DNA of 64,000 bases from an uncultured Bartonella sp. (GCA_946478665.1 CAMLCZ010000002.1:62001-126000); one strand, 5' to 3'; counted from the first letter of the stretch, positions 29,088 through 39,348 are shown. The notes: generated from the letters alone by a model not told the origin. Numbers and translations: made by a program.

Positions 29088-30473
29088 TTACGCAGCCCTT
29101 TTTACCGATTTACGGAACCGTATCGGTTTCTTGCGACTGGTTGTGTTCCGCGTCTTTTTAGGACGCTCAAAGCCCCTCGTCGTCTCTTTATCTTGCGTAG
29201 GTTTATTCTTATCTGTTCTGAATTTTGGACGTTTTGGGCGATTGGTATTTCTACCTTTACGTTTAACATCACTTTTTTCAGTCTCTGCAGCTTCTGTTTT
29301 GACCTGCTTGGCTGGATACGGCCCAAATTGTGGCGGTATATCGTCATGCGGTATCTTCATGCGAATGACCCGCTCAACTCCTTTTAGCCGAGCACGTTCT
29401 AAACTTTCGTCATAAAGGGTTATTGCTTCACCATGAGCACCATTGCGCCCTGTCCGCCCAATTCTATGGACATAACTTTCAGCTTCATCAGGTAACTCAT
29501 AATTTATCACATGGCTAACACCAGGAACATCGATACCACGCGCAGCGATATCTGTTGCCACCAGCACACGCACCGAACCATCACGAAAGCCTTTCAACGC
29601 CCGCTGTCGTGCATTTTGTGATTTGTTGCCATGAATTGCAGCGACTGGATAGTTCATTTTTTCAAGATTTCGCGTCACCGCATCGGCACCATGCTTGGTT
29701 CTTGTAAACACGATTACCGACGAAAAAGCAGGATTTGTCAAAAGCTTATTAAGCACATCCTTTTTTTCCCGACGATTTACCTTGAACAATTTTTGCCCAA
29801 TTTCTGCAGCGGTTGTTCCTTGTACTGCAACTTCAACACGTACAGGATCATCAAGCAGACTTTCAGCCAAAGAAGCTATTTCCTTTGGCATTGTTGCTGA
29901 AAACAAAGCGGTTTGCCGTTTTGGATGAACAAGTTTAGCAATTTGGCGAACATCTTTAATGAATCCCATGTCCAACATACGATCCGCTTCATCGAGAATG
30001 AGAAATTGTGTTTTTGACAAATCAACACACTTTTCGCGAACGAGATCCATTAAACGTCCCGGTGTTGCAATTAATATATCAACTCCCGAAGCCATCCTTT
30101 TAACCTGTCCTGCTCGAGAGACACCGCCCAAAATTAAGCAAGTCGATAAATGGGATCCTTTAGATGCCATGCGAATAGCATCTTCAATCTGGACGGCTAA
30201 TTCGCGCGTAGGTGCCAAGATCAAAGCGCGCGCAGTTTTCGGAAACCGTCTATCGCCCATTGTGACGATATGTGACAAAATAGGCAAACTGAAAGCTAGC
30301 GTTTTACCAGAACCTGTCTGGGCAATTCCCAGAATATCTTCACCATTCAACATCGCAGGAATAGCTTCTTGTTGAATTGGTTTCGGTTCTGTCATTCCGG
30401 CAGCGATAAGATTTTTAGCAAGTATTGTAGGGATACCGAGTGCTTCAAAAGCATTTAATTTGTGCTGTTTCAA
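29088..30473 (-). CDS. rhlE: DEAD-box ATP-dependent RNA helicase (RhlE-like)
   Basis: The 461-residue protein has all DEAD-box motifs: the Q motif (FEALGIPTILAKNLIAAGMT), AQTGSGKT, PTRELAVQ, LDEADRMLDMGF, SATMP, and HRIGRTGR. The C-terminal 90 residues are strongly basic (Lys/Arg/Thr-rich) and likely bind RNA. RhlE-group helicases act in ribosome assembly and RNA decay, especially in the cold. The exact subgroup is inferred. Confidence 0.92.
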   Translation of the reverse strand: MKQHKLNAFEALGIPTILAKNLIAAGMTEPKPIQQEAIPAMLNGEDILGIAQTGSGKTLAFSLPILSHIVTMGDRRFPKTARALILAPTRELAVQIEDAIRMASKGSHLSTCLILGGVSRAGQVKRMASGVDILIATPGRLMDLVREKCVDLSKTQFLILDEADRMLDMGFIKDVRQIAKLVHPKRQTALFSATMPKEIASLAESLLDDPVRVEVAVQGTTAAEIGQKLFKVNRREKKDVLNKLLTNPAFSSVIVFTRTKHGADAVTRNLEKMNYPVAAIHGNKSQNARQRALKGFRDGSVRVLVATDIAARGIDVPGVSHVINYELPDEAESYVHRIGRTGRNGAHGEAITLYDESLERARLKGVERVIRMKIPHDDIPPQFGPYPAKQVKTEAAETEKSDVKRKGRNTNRPKRPKFRTDKNKPTQDKETTRGFERPKKTRNTTSRKKPIRFRKSVKRAA

Positions 30474-30783
30474 AATATATTCTTTCCCCGCCGACGATCA
30501 TGCACAGCAGGATTAACTGGTTAGCACCTCGCGCAATGGAAGCACTAAAATGGTATAGTTGGACGAAACGCTTGTAGACGAAAGTCTAGATAGCGACTTG
30601 CGCGGCCAGTGAAAACCTAATTGCTAGGTTAATGACGCTACAAAGTCTGCATTTCAGAAAGTTGATACGACAACCCAAGCGCCTGAATAGACTTATCTGC
30701 CATTACAATAAAAAATGCAACTAAAATAATCTATGTCTTGCTACACATTATAATGATTTGAAAACTCATAAGGCTTTAAATAC
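30474..30783. other. Non-coding gap upstream of the helicase gene
   Basis: About 310 bp without a credible gene. A small hairpin (AACCTA-N5-TAGGTT near 30615) is present. It presumably contains the promoter of the helicase gene, but no convincing box pair was found. Confidence 0.5.
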
Positions 30784-31314
30784 TTATTTACGGGTAACTT
30801 TTGCAGGCGGAATGCTTACATTTTGAAAAGCTGGATAAATTTCCTGAAAGACTGGATTCTGGATGGTTTTTTGACCACCATATATCAGATGCCATTTGGT
30901 GTTATCCATGATTGCTAGAGTCTGGTACTCAATAACCGCATCTTTTGTTTCAACCCGTGTTGGCACCAAAGCATAAGCAACGCCTTTATCTGTCTGATAA
31001 TATTCTATTTTACTTGCGTCAAGATGATAGGCACCGACAGGCAAAGCCGAAAACTGACTTTCCAGTTGCTTTACCAAGTCTTTTTTTAAATCAGCCTCGG
31101 TTGTCTTCAACCTGACCGCCATTTCCTTAAAGAGGCGATCAGGCATATTATTGGCAATCATACCCATATTTTTCTGCTGGGCAGCATTGTTGAGTTCATC
31201 AACGAGACCATTCAACTCGGTCTTTTGAATAGTATCTGGTTCTACCGCATAACTAGACGTTATATTGGCAACAGATAAAGACGTAAAAAAAACCAATGAT
31301 AAAAACAGTCTCAT
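30784..31314 (-). CDS. Exported protein of unknown function
   Basis: The 176-residue product has a signal peptide (cleavage near SYAVEP). The mature part has alternating helices and a beta-rich end (AYALVPTRVETKDAVIEYQT, then AIMDNTKWHLIYGGQ). The overall pattern (helical start, then beta strands with WHL) is reminiscent of small NTF2-like or DUF-type periplasmic proteins, but this is only a visual impression. It lies 30 bp downstream of ilvA on the same strand and may be cotranscribed. Confidence 0.7.
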   Translation of the reverse strand: MRLFLSLVFFTSLSVANITSSYAVEPDTIQKTELNGLVDELNNAAQQKNMGMIANNMPDRLFKEMAVRLKTTEADLKKDLVKQLESQFSALPVGAYHLDASKIEYYQTDKGVAYALVPTRVETKDAVIEYQTLAIMDNTKWHLIYGGQKTIQNPVFQEIYPAFQNVSIPPAKVTRK

Positions 31315-31344
31315 AGAATGTACACTTTCTAAACGTAAATTAGA

Positions 31345-32610
31345 CTAGATAATATAGTCGAAAAGAACTTGATCGTTTGTAATATCCTTATAGGCCCAAC
31401 CAAGATTTTTAAACTTTGTCTCAAGAACCGCAAAGTTTTCATAACGCTTTGTTTCAATTGCGATAAGAACCGAGCCAAAATTACGTGCTGACTTCTTAAG
31501 ATATTCAAAACGGGCAATATCATCGTCCGGTCCTAATTGATCGAGAAACCCACGCAAAGCACCAGGACGTTGAGGAAAGCGGAAAATGAAATATTTCTTT
31601 AAGCCCTGATATCGCAATGCACGTTCTTTTACGTCTGGCAGTCTTTCGAAATCAAAATTACCACCAGAGATAATCAACAGAACCTTTTTGCCTTTTAAAT
31701 CCTGCGGCGAAATGCTCTTTAATGCATCCACCGACAGACCGCCAGCAGGTTCAAGTACGATACCTTCAACATTCAACATTTCAACCATCGTTGCACAAAG
31801 CCTGTTTTCAGGCACAATTGAAACATCAAATGGCGAAAACCTTTTCAACATATCAAAGTTCAATTCGCCGATCTGAGCGACAGCCGCTCCATCAACAAAA
31901 GTATCAACCTCTTCCAACTTGATGCGTTTCTGTTCCGTCAGGCTTTTAAACAGGCTTGCAGCACCCTCCGGCTCAGCAAAACGGACGTGCGAATCCCAAC
32001 CACTTTCTTTTATAAAATGGCTGACTCCACTGGCTAATCCACCGCCACCAACAGGAACGATGACGAGATCAGGTTTTTGATCTCCAACCAGATCTTTCCA
32101 TTGTTCTGCGGCTTCATACATTACAGTAGCTTGTCCGGTAACAATCCGCATATCGTCAAATGGTGGCGCCATAACACCGCCGCCATCTGCGACAAAAGCC
32201 TTGGCAGCTGAATAACACTCATCAAATGTGTCACCTACCAGCCTAATTTCTGTATATTCGCCACCAAAACTCCGTGTTTTATCAATTTTTTGCTGCGGTG
32301 TTGTAATCGGCATAAAAATAACGCCTTTGCGTTTGAAATACCGACAAACAAAAGCAAGACCTTGCGCATGATTACCAGCTGAAGCACATACAAATGCGGC
32401 TTCTGGTGCAACCTTATCAAGCATTTGAGAAACGAAGTTGAATGCCCCACGAATCTTATATGATCGAACAGGTGTGAGATCTTCACGTTTTAAATAGATT
32501 TCAGCGTCATATTTCTGGCTCAGAAAATTGTTGCGTTGAAGTGGTGTTTCATTAAAGAGACCACGCAAAGCTTTAGCGGCTTTGGCTACGTCCTGTACAA
32601 ATTCACTCAT
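31345..32610 (-). CDS. ilvA: Threonine ammonia-lyase (threonine dehydratase)
   Basis: The 421-residue protein has the PLP-binding motif with the lysine in RSYKIRGAFNF, SAGNHAQG, and the phosphate-binding GGGGLASG. The C-terminal 80 residues form one ACT-like regulatory domain (FPQRPGALRGFLDQLGPDDD). It converts threonine to 2-oxobutyrate, the first step to isoleucine, and is usually feedback-inhibited through that domain. ilvC, a later step, lies about 18 kb away in this window. Confidence 0.92.
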   Translation of the reverse strand: MSEFVQDVAKAAKALRGLFNETPLQRNNFLSQKYDAEIYLKREDLTPVRSYKIRGAFNFVSQMLDKVAPEAAFVCASAGNHAQGLAFVCRYFKRKGVIFMPITTPQQKIDKTRSFGGEYTEIRLVGDTFDECYSAAKAFVADGGGVMAPPFDDMRIVTGQATVMYEAAEQWKDLVGDQKPDLVIVPVGGGGLASGVSHFIKESGWDSHVRFAEPEGAASLFKSLTEQKRIKLEEVDTFVDGAAVAQIGELNFDMLKRFSPFDVSIVPENRLCATMVEMLNVEGIVLEPAGGLSVDALKSISPQDLKGKKVLLIISGGNFDFERLPDVKERALRYQGLKKYFIFRFPQRPGALRGFLDQLGPDDDIARFEYLKKSARNFGSVLIAIETKRYENFAVLETKFKNLGWAYKDITNDQVLFDYII

Positions 32611-32727
32611 GATAAAAAAGTGTTCCTCAACAAAATAATTAGAGAATGCTCTCTATAAGAAATATTACAATCTTGGTTAGATTAATGCTATCGCGATTAT
32701 ATTCAACAACTTTTCACAAATTCTGAC

Positions 32728-32756
32728 TTCACAGACAGCATTTCATTATTTATAAG
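32728..32756 (+). promoter_or_regulatory. Possible promoter of tRNA-Leu
   Basis: TTCACA and TATAAG are 17 bases apart and end 11 bases before the tRNA 5' end. The -35 box is a weak match and the start site would be very close to the tRNA. Confidence 0.4.
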
Positions 32757-32767
32757 AACCTCACTAC

Positions 32768-32853
32768 GCGGATGTGGCGGAATAGGTAGACGCAAGGGAC
32801 TTAAAATCCCTCGATCCTAGATCGTGCGGGTTCGAGTCCCGCCATCCGCACCA
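32768..32853 (+). tRNA. tRNA-Leu (anticodon TAA)
   Basis: An 86-base tRNA with a long variable arm is visible: acceptor GCGGATG/CATCCGC, anticodon loop CTTAAAA with TAA, T loop TTCGAGT, A discriminator and encoded CCA. Confidence 0.96.
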
Positions 32854-33268
32854 AAAATCTATATTTTACAATGTGTTAATTCACACCGTGGATCATATAT
32901 TAATTGAGCCAGCACGGATATTGCCTTTATATGTCTATGTTAGTGACATTATTTTGCGTCGAATCGTACGCTTAGATCACGTCACAAAATGCCAAAATCT
33001 TAACCTATCTGGTCAAATAAAGCGAAATTACCCTTCGCTCGGTAACATTGATTTGATCTATTTGGTTTCACTTGCCGGCTTGTGACGACAATAAAATTTT
33101 CAACCTTACAGAATACGATCGAAAGAAAAATGTATATTTTTCAAAATATTACAAAAAAGACATGAATCAAAATATTCATTTGGTTCGTTAAACACCATGC
33201 CCCACTAAAGATACGTCTTAACCAACGCTTCCAAGTGATTCCAAAACAACATCTTTTACGAATTTTGA
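32854..33268. other. Gene-poor stretch after tRNA-Leu
   Basis: About 415 bp. One 70-codon frame exists (32873-33085) but it has no ribosome site or recognisable features. No tRNA 3'-end duplication (integration scar) was found. Confidence 0.5.
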
Positions 33269-33538
33269 TTATCTAAAACTTGCCCTATTGCCGTTGATTT
33301 CAATCGTATCACTAGCCTTGATGGCAAAACGATCGCCATTTGGAAATGTTACAAAACATCCTTTAGGACAAAGATCTACCGTTTGATCTGCCTTCAACGA
33401 CACATCCCTTCTAGCACCGGCTTCCGTAACGACGAGTGATTGCGACTTCTGATCGGTATTTTTAATTGTCGCAGCATACGCATCGTTAGCCAGTATACTA
33501 ACTGTAACAAAAGCGATGGCTGTTAAGCTCTTCACCAT
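33269..33538 (-). CDS. Small exported protein of unknown function
   Basis: The 89-residue product has a signal peptide (MVKSLTAIAFVTVSILANDA, cleaved after YAA). The mature 65 residues are beta-rich with a Cys pair (LCPKGCFVTF) and the end IKASDTIEINGNRASFR. The ATG is 1 base after the stop of the mechanosensitive channel gene and uses a ribosome site inside it, so the two are translated together. Longer in-frame starts lie inside the channel gene and are rejected. Confidence 0.7.
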   Translation of the reverse strand: MVKSLTAIAFVTVSILANDAYAATIKNTDQKSQSLVVTEAGARRDVSLKADQTVDLCPKGCFVTFPNGDRFAIKASDTIEINGNRASFR

Positions 33539-33539
33539 A

Positions 33540-35951
33540 TTATGTAATTCCTTCATCAGAGAACTTTTTGTACGCCGCAAATCTTACCCGATTGGTCACA
33601 CCTACTGTTGACGTGATATCTGGTATGAAGATTGCGAGTGTAAAATTAAGATTGCTACTATCAAAGCTAGAAAAACTGACCCATGGTGATGGGTTCTTTA
33701 AAACCCCTTCTGTGTCGCCAGCAATTTCCATTAACACGTCAACGATATGTTCTGGTGCCGTCATTGCCGGCACAGTAAATGTAATATCAACGCGACCGAT
33801 TTTATTGCGGTGGGTCCAGTTACCAACATTATTGTTAATCAAGCTTGAATTCGGAACGATGATTGTTTGTCGTTTGGTTGTCTCAACTTCCGTTGCACGG
33901 ACGCTAATACGCTTGACAATACCCGTGGTCGTTCCAGTTTCAACATAGTCTCCAACTTTAAAAGGACGCTCAGCCAAGAGGATAAGTCCAGAAACAAAGT
34001 TTTGAACAATATTCTGGAGACCAAAACCAATACCAAGAGAAAGACCACCAGCGATAATGGCCAAGCTACTTAGATTAAAACCTGCAGCCGACAATCCGAT
34101 AAGTGCCGACAGAGCAACGCCCCCATAACCAACAACTGTACGGATTGAGTTTCTAACACCGGAATCTACCTTACCACGAACAAGAACAGTTCCATCAAGC
34201 CAGTTGATAAACCAGCGTATAAAAAACCAGCTGATGAGGAAAAACATGACGCCGATTGAGATGCCGACCAGTGAAATGGACACATTTCCAATTTGGAAAC
34301 CTGTCATCAGGTGAATACATGTCGAGAAAATATCAGCAGCAGAAAAACCCAACTGCATTATAATAGGTGGCACACAAAGGATTATCACCACGATATTCAG
34401 CAACACACCCGCAACCAGTCCAAGTTGATCCATCGTTGAATCTTCAAGTTTAAATCTTGCTAAAAGACGACGACCAATAAATGTTTGCGCAAATTCGCCT
34501 TCCGCTGCTGTCGCGCGGGAAGTCTGAAATCCCAGAAACATAAGAACAAGAAAAGCACCACTCACAACGATTTGTTGTGAAATAAAACGGGCAAGACCGA
34601 CATAACCGGCAAAAGCCGCACCAATCGGGATAAGACCAATCAATACAAGCAAAAAGCGCACAGAACGCGGCCAATGAGTTGTGCTTAAATCGTCATTATT
34701 TTTTATTCGACCCCGTACAAAAGAGATTGCAAGAATGATAAGCCCAACCAGAACAACGGAAATAAAGCTTTTTGCTATTGCCAAAGATAATGGTGCCGCA
34801 ACAGCGCGATAAATAGTATTGAAAATATAATCGAGCCCCATAACCATAGCGAGCGCAAATAATAAAGCGATCAGCAATCTCGCAGGTTTTGGTGCGATAT
34901 TCATTAACCGCAATTCGGGCGATTTGGGTGAAAGTATAACGAAAGACATACGCGTGATGAAGAAGATTAGAATAAGTTCATCACCAACCGCCTTAAACAC
35001 CGGTTGTAATTCTGTCCAGTTCAGCCCCAAATAATCAAAAAAGATGCGAACAAGCACAACAAAAATTGTGCAGATGAGGGTCGGCACTAAGGTTGAGACA
35101 AAAGCAACCGATAGGCGCTTAAGATAGGAAATCTCCACATCTTCTTTTGTGACTTCCTCTTTCACGCGCCCGATCAACTTATGGGTAAAAAGTGTCAGAA
35201 TGAATGAAACAATAAGCGGAATCAGAATCGCAATAGACAGCGATAACGCTTTGAAATGAGAGACATATTGCCACCACGAATAAGAAAGCGATAGAAAATC
35301 GCCGAAAGCCTCGGTGGCTGATTGTATGATTTGAAGCCCTAAAGGTGAAGAAAATTCAACCCGACGTGTCAGCGTTCTGGCAAAAAGCTCGCGCGATTGG
35401 GAAACGGTTCGTTCCACCAAGCGATTGGCATCAATATAAGAATCTTCCAACTGCGCCATTAATGTGTTTATCTTGACTTTCAGTTGGCGCAGATTATTGC
35501 GCTCATCGGTGACAGTCTTTGCTTCTTGAACACCCGCCTGAGGCTCTCCCAGCTGATCCAGCCGCAAATTAATATCATTGAGTGGAGAGCGGAACTTTAA
35601 TGCGATATCAAATGTTTTGGTATCAATATCCTGAGCTTTTGTGCGAATATCGGTCAGTACAGTATTGTCGTCCTGTTCACTATCATACCGCTTTTGCAGG
35701 TCAACCAGCTGCTCTTTCAACTCATCAACAACAGCCTGCTCCTGCGATACCAATTCCGCGGGGTCATTAGTGCTTGCGTCATCGACTGGCGTGGTCGCTG
35801 TTTCTGCCCACACTGTTTCAATACCTATCCCATGAAACGATGGAATACTTAAAAGTAAAAAGGCAACAAAGAGACTGAAGAATATCTTTTTAAAAGTTTT
35901 AACCGAATTCAATGAACTGACCATCCGAATATTGAAATTTCTTTTTCGCAT
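33540..35951 (-). CDS. Large MscS-type mechanosensitive channel
   Basis: The 803-residue protein has a signal peptide, a periplasmic helical region with a coiled coil (residues about 60-200), about ten membrane helices and a C-terminal MscS core: AGGLSLGIGFGLQNIVQNFV is the pore helix TM3, followed by AERPFKVGDYVETG of the cytoplasmic beta domain. This is the MscK/DUF3772-like architecture. It should release solutes under membrane tension. A start nine codons later (35924) is possible. A small exported protein is coupled downstream. Confidence 0.87.
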   Translation of the reverse strand: MRKRNFNIRMVSSLNSVKTFKKIFFSLFVAFLLLSIPSFHGIGIETVWAETATTPVDDASTNDPAELVSQEQAVVDELKEQLVDLQKRYDSEQDDNTVLTDIRTKAQDIDTKTFDIALKFRSPLNDINLRLDQLGEPQAGVQEAKTVTDERNNLRQLKVKINTLMAQLEDSYIDANRLVERTVSQSRELFARTLTRRVEFSSPLGLQIIQSATEAFGDFLSLSYSWWQYVSHFKALSLSIAILIPLIVSFILTLFTHKLIGRVKEEVTKEDVEISYLKRLSVAFVSTLVPTLICTIFVVLVRIFFDYLGLNWTELQPVFKAVGDELILIFFITRMSFVILSPKSPELRLMNIAPKPARLLIALLFALAMVMGLDYIFNTIYRAVAAPLSLAIAKSFISVVLVGLIILAISFVRGRIKNNDDLSTTHWPRSVRFLLVLIGLIPIGAAFAGYVGLARFISQQIVVSGAFLVLMFLGFQTSRATAAEGEFAQTFIGRRLLARFKLEDSTMDQLGLVAGVLLNIVVIILCVPPIIMQLGFSAADIFSTCIHLMTGFQIGNVSISLVGISIGVMFFLISWFFIRWFINWLDGTVLVRGKVDSGVRNSIRTVVGYGGVALSALIGLSAAGFNLSSLAIIAGGLSLGIGFGLQNIVQNFVSGLILLAERPFKVGDYVETGTTTGIVKRISVRATEVETTKRQTIIVPNSSLINNNVGNWTHRNKIGRVDITFTVPAMTAPEHIVDVLMEIAGDTEGVLKNPSPWVSFSSFDSSNLNFTLAIFIPDITSTVGVTNRVRFAAYKKFSDEGIT

Positions 35952-36269
35952 ATAGCTCTATCATTTCCAAAAGCAATTCACATACATATTGTCACATCAG
36001 GAGCTGAATGGACATTAGTCATGTGATTCTTACAAAACTATGACGAGAATGCGCGTATTTATTACGCAGGAAATAAATTGCAAGAGTTTCTCACCTAGTC
36101 CCATTTTCGATCAAGATTTGCTTAAAAATGTTATATTCCACGAAGCATTGTTAACCAATAGCTTTTCAACTGGGTAAATGCTTTCACTAAATATAGAATA
36201 CTGCTAAGAAATATGAAATTATAAACCGAATTATACAAAATCGAATTGGTTTAAGGGAAACGTGTTGGT
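35952..36269. other. Intergenic gap between divergent genes
   Basis: This 318 bp AT-rich gap should contain promoters for the leftward channel gene and the rightward small membrane protein. No convincing consensus boxes or hairpins were identified. Confidence 0.5.
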
Positions 36270-36644
36270 ATGACTTTTTTGCGAAAAACACGCAAAAATG
36301 AAGAACTGTTGATTTTATGCGCCTGGATTATTCTGGGCGGCATGGTTTTGCTTTTCTTCAGTCTTACGCATGTTTTATCAAACAAGCCTCAGTCTCGACA
36401 GCAACAAATAAATTCTTTTTTATTTAATAAAAACAGTGCATTAGGCAGTAAAAATCAGAAGACATTTGCGTCTATCAAATTGAACCGAGATAAAAAGATA
36501 AAAGATCATAATGATCTTTCTACAATATCCTCGGTTTATTCAATGATGATTGATAAATGTTTGCCTATGCGGCATATGTTTTACATTGTTCCGCGTAAAG
36601 TTAAGCTTAATGGTGTTGGACAAAGTGGACCACCTGTTGCTTAA
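36270..36644 (+). CDS. Small single-span membrane protein, unknown
   Basis: The 124-residue product has one hydrophobic segment near the N-terminus (ILCAWIILGGMVLLFFSLTH, about residues 16-35) preceded by basic residues, so it is anchored with its C-terminal 90 residues outside the cytoplasm. That part is polar, with a Met/Cys cluster (MMIDKCLPMRHMFYIV). No family is recognised. It precedes secDF by 81 bp on the same strand. It could be spurious, but the ribosome site and membrane anchor support it. Confidence 0.5.
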   Translation: MTFLRKTRKNEELLILCAWIILGGMVLLFFSLTHVLSNKPQSRQQQINSFLFNKNSALGSKNQKTFASIKLNRDKKIKDHNDLSTISSVYSMMIDKCLPMRHMFYIVPRKVKLNGVGQSGPPVA

Positions 36645-36725
36645 CCTATTGCAAAGCTAACTATAAAAACGTACCTGCCCTATTCAAGAATAGAATATTA
36701 AGGGCAAAATTATTGGATAATTTCT

Positions 36726-39266
36726 ATGCGAACATCGCGCTGGTTAACACTTACCTATTTTCTTATTTTGTTGGTCGGAGTCATTGTTGCTCTTCCCAAC
36801 CTCTTCACTGAAGAACAAATAAAAAATCATTTATCATTTCTTCCTGACACAAGGGTAACACTGGGGCTTGATCTTCAAGGCGGCTCTTATTTGGTTCTGG
36901 AAGTTGATGCAAAATCGCTTAAGCGTGATCAGCTAAGAACAGTGCTTGATAATGTTCGTGCAAAATTGCGTGAAAAACAAATTCCTTCAACCAGTGTGCG
37001 CATGATTGGCGAGTCAGTGGTTGCAACTATCGCCGACAATGACCAACGTGCGCGAGCCTTAACAGCGTTGAAAGAACTTGTTTCACCAATACAAGGCACA
37101 TTCGGCGCTGCTGCATCTGATATTGATGTGGTTGAGCAAAATGGTGCCGTGCGTGTTACACCAACGGAAGCTGGTATCAATTATCGTGTAAGCAATGCTG
37201 TTGAACAGAGTTTGGAAATTATCCGCAGACGTGTGGATCAGGTTGGTGTTGCAGAACCTTCAATCCAGAAAGTTGGCGCTGACCGCATTATGGTTCAGCT
37301 ACCGGGTTTACAAGATCCAAAACAATTGCGTGATCTTCTTGGCACGACAGCAAAGATGACTTTCCATCTTGTGCCAACCAATGTTGATATAAATAACCCA
37401 CCGGTTGGGGTATCTGTTCTACCAGGTTACACAGACGAAACACAACGCTACGCAGTTTACGATCAGGTGTCACTGGATGGCAATGTGCTTGAAGATGCAA
37501 GACAGTCATTTGACCCTCAAATGCCTGGCCGGTCTCTAATTTCTTTCAAGATGAATTCTGTGGGCGCAAAAATATTTGCTGAAATCACACGTCAGAATAT
37601 TGGTCGTCCATTTGCTATTGTTCTTGACAATAAAGTGCTTACTGCACCCGTTATTCAAGGTGTTATACCGGGAGGCCAAGGACAAATCACTGGTAATTTT
37701 GACGCAAAAGAAGCCTCAACCCTTGCCGCACTTCTACGTGCTGGTGCGCTACCGGCACCACTAACTGTCATTGAAGAGAGAACGGTGGGACCCGATTTGG
37801 GTGCGGATGCTATCAAAATGGGTCTTTATACGGGTGTTGCTGGTTTCGTGCTCGTCGCCTTGTTCATATTCCTTCTGTATGGCCTATGGGGCATTATCGC
37901 AGACATCGCCCTTGCTCTGCATACAATCCTCACCTTTGCGGCATTGAGCGCACTTGGTGCAACACTGACCCTCCCCGGCATAGCGGGTATTATTCTGGGA
38001 ATAGGTATTGCTGTTGACGCCAATATTCTTATCAATGAGCGTATTCGTGAAGAAAGTGAAAAAGGTGTTGGCGCACTTGCAGCTTTGGATCGTGGTTTCA
38101 AACATGCCTTTGCAACAATTGTTGATGCCAATGTCACGGCTGTTATCGCAACAATCCTCCTATTCTGGTTTGGTACGGGACCAATTCGTGGTTTCGCTGT
38201 AACAATGCTACTCGGCATTGTTATTTCAATGTTCACCGATGTTACGATTGTCCGTATCATTATGGCATGGGTTGTTCGTAAATGGAAAATTACTAAACTG
38301 AACATCCATTCTTTCTTCAACTTCATTCCGCAGCATACCAATTTCCATTTCATGAATGCGCGTTTCCTTGGAATTGGTGTTTCTATTTTATTGTCGATCG
38401 CTTCAATCGTGCTTTTCTTTAAGCCAGGTTTGAATTTTGGTATTGACTTCATGGGTGGTAGCCAGATGGCAATTACCACGAAAGCACCTGCAGACCTTGC
38501 TACTTTACGGTCAACTTTGGGCAACCTTCACGTTGGTGAAGTTGCACTGCAAAACGTTGACAACCAAAACACGGTTATGATCCGCATACAGCAGCAGGAA
38601 GGTGGCGAAGCCGAACAAACAGCAGCCGTTGAAAAGGTAAAATCTTCTATTCAAGGGCTTTATCCTGATGTTTCTTTTGATCAGACACAAGTTGTTGGTC
38701 CAAAAGTTTCAGGAGAATTAGCAACTGCTGGCTTTACCGCTGTCATTTTGGCGGCCATTGCCATGACATTTTATATTTGGTGGCGATTTGAGTGGTTTTT
38801 CGCAGTGGGTGCTATTGTCACCCTTGTTCTTGATACGACAAAAATGGTGGGCTTTTTTGCCCTCTTCCAATTGGATTTCAACCTAACAGCAATTGCTGCA
38901 CTCCTCACCATTGTCGGTTATTCGGTTAACGATAAAGTTGTTGTATATGACCGTATGCGTGAAAATATGCGGCTTTATAAAAAGATGCCGCTACGTGAAT
39001 TAATTGATATGTCAATCAATCAAGTGTTGATACGTTGCGTATTCACCTCAACAACAACCGTATTGGCCATGTTGCCTATGGCAATATGGGGCGGTAGTGC
39101 AGTTCACAACTTTGCGGTGCCAATGGTCGTTGGTGTTGTTGTCGCAACATCTTCTTCAATCTTTATTGCCGCACCAATCCTGCTCTTCTTGGGCAATTGG
39201 TGGCATAATCACCACCAAGGACGTGATATGATTGAAGACACTGCTGCATTAGATGCACAGAAATAG
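36726..39266 (+). CDS. secDF: Fused protein-export membrane protein SecD-SecF
   Basis: The 846-residue protein joins SecD (about residues 1-510) and SecF (about 545-846). SecD motifs are TLGLDLQGGSYLVLEVD and the large periplasmic domain, then the six-helix part (GIGIAVDANILINERIREE). SecF begins FGIDFMGGSQMAI and has VGYSVNDKVVVYDRMREN. SecDF uses the proton gradient to pull exported proteins through SecYEG. Fusion of the two is common in Rhizobiales. It stands alone; yajC is not adjacent. Confidence 0.95.
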   Translation: MRTSRWLTLTYFLILLVGVIVALPNLFTEEQIKNHLSFLPDTRVTLGLDLQGGSYLVLEVDAKSLKRDQLRTVLDNVRAKLREKQIPSTSVRMIGESVVATIADNDQRARALTALKELVSPIQGTFGAAASDIDVVEQNGAVRVTPTEAGINYRVSNAVEQSLEIIRRRVDQVGVAEPSIQKVGADRIMVQLPGLQDPKQLRDLLGTTAKMTFHLVPTNVDINNPPVGVSVLPGYTDETQRYAVYDQVSLDGNVLEDARQSFDPQMPGRSLISFKMNSVGAKIFAEITRQNIGRPFAIVLDNKVLTAPVIQGVIPGGQGQITGNFDAKEASTLAALLRAGALPAPLTVIEERTVGPDLGADAIKMGLYTGVAGFVLVALFIFLLYGLWGIIADIALALHTILTFAALSALGATLTLPGIAGIILGIGIAVDANILINERIREESEKGVGALAALDRGFKHAFATIVDANVTAVIATILLFWFGTGPIRGFAVTMLLGIVISMFTDVTIVRIIMAWVVRKWKITKLNIHSFFNFIPQHTNFHFMNARFLGIGVSILLSIASIVLFFKPGLNFGIDFMGGSQMAITTKAPADLATLRSTLGNLHVGEVALQNVDNQNTVMIRIQQQEGGEAEQTAAVEKVKSSIQGLYPDVSFDQTQVVGPKVSGELATAGFTAVILAAIAMTFYIWWRFEWFFAVGAIVTLVLDTTKMVGFFALFQLDFNLTAIAALLTIVGYSVNDKVVVYDRMRENMRLYKKMPLRELIDMSINQVLIRCVFTSTTTVLAMLPMAIWGGSAVHNFAVPMVVGVVVATSSSIFIAAPILLFLGNWWHNHHQGRDMIEDTAALDAQK

Positions 39267-39275
39267 AAATAATCT

Positions 39276-39305
39276 TGCTGGTGCGGAAATAATTCTGCAC
39301 CAGCA
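39276..39305 (+). terminator. Hairpin after secDF
   Basis: Arms TGCTGGTGC/GCACCAGCA (9 pairs, 12-base loop) lie 10 bp after the secDF stop. The following bases are not T-rich, so termination would be weak or Rho-assisted. Confidence 0.45.
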
Positions 39306-39348
39306 TATAAACGACGTCAGCAGATAATACGACATCACAATTTTTACT

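Noticed and set aside
37826-38524. 232-codon minus-strand frame
   Set aside because: Antisense within secDF; a long shadow frame with no ribosome site.
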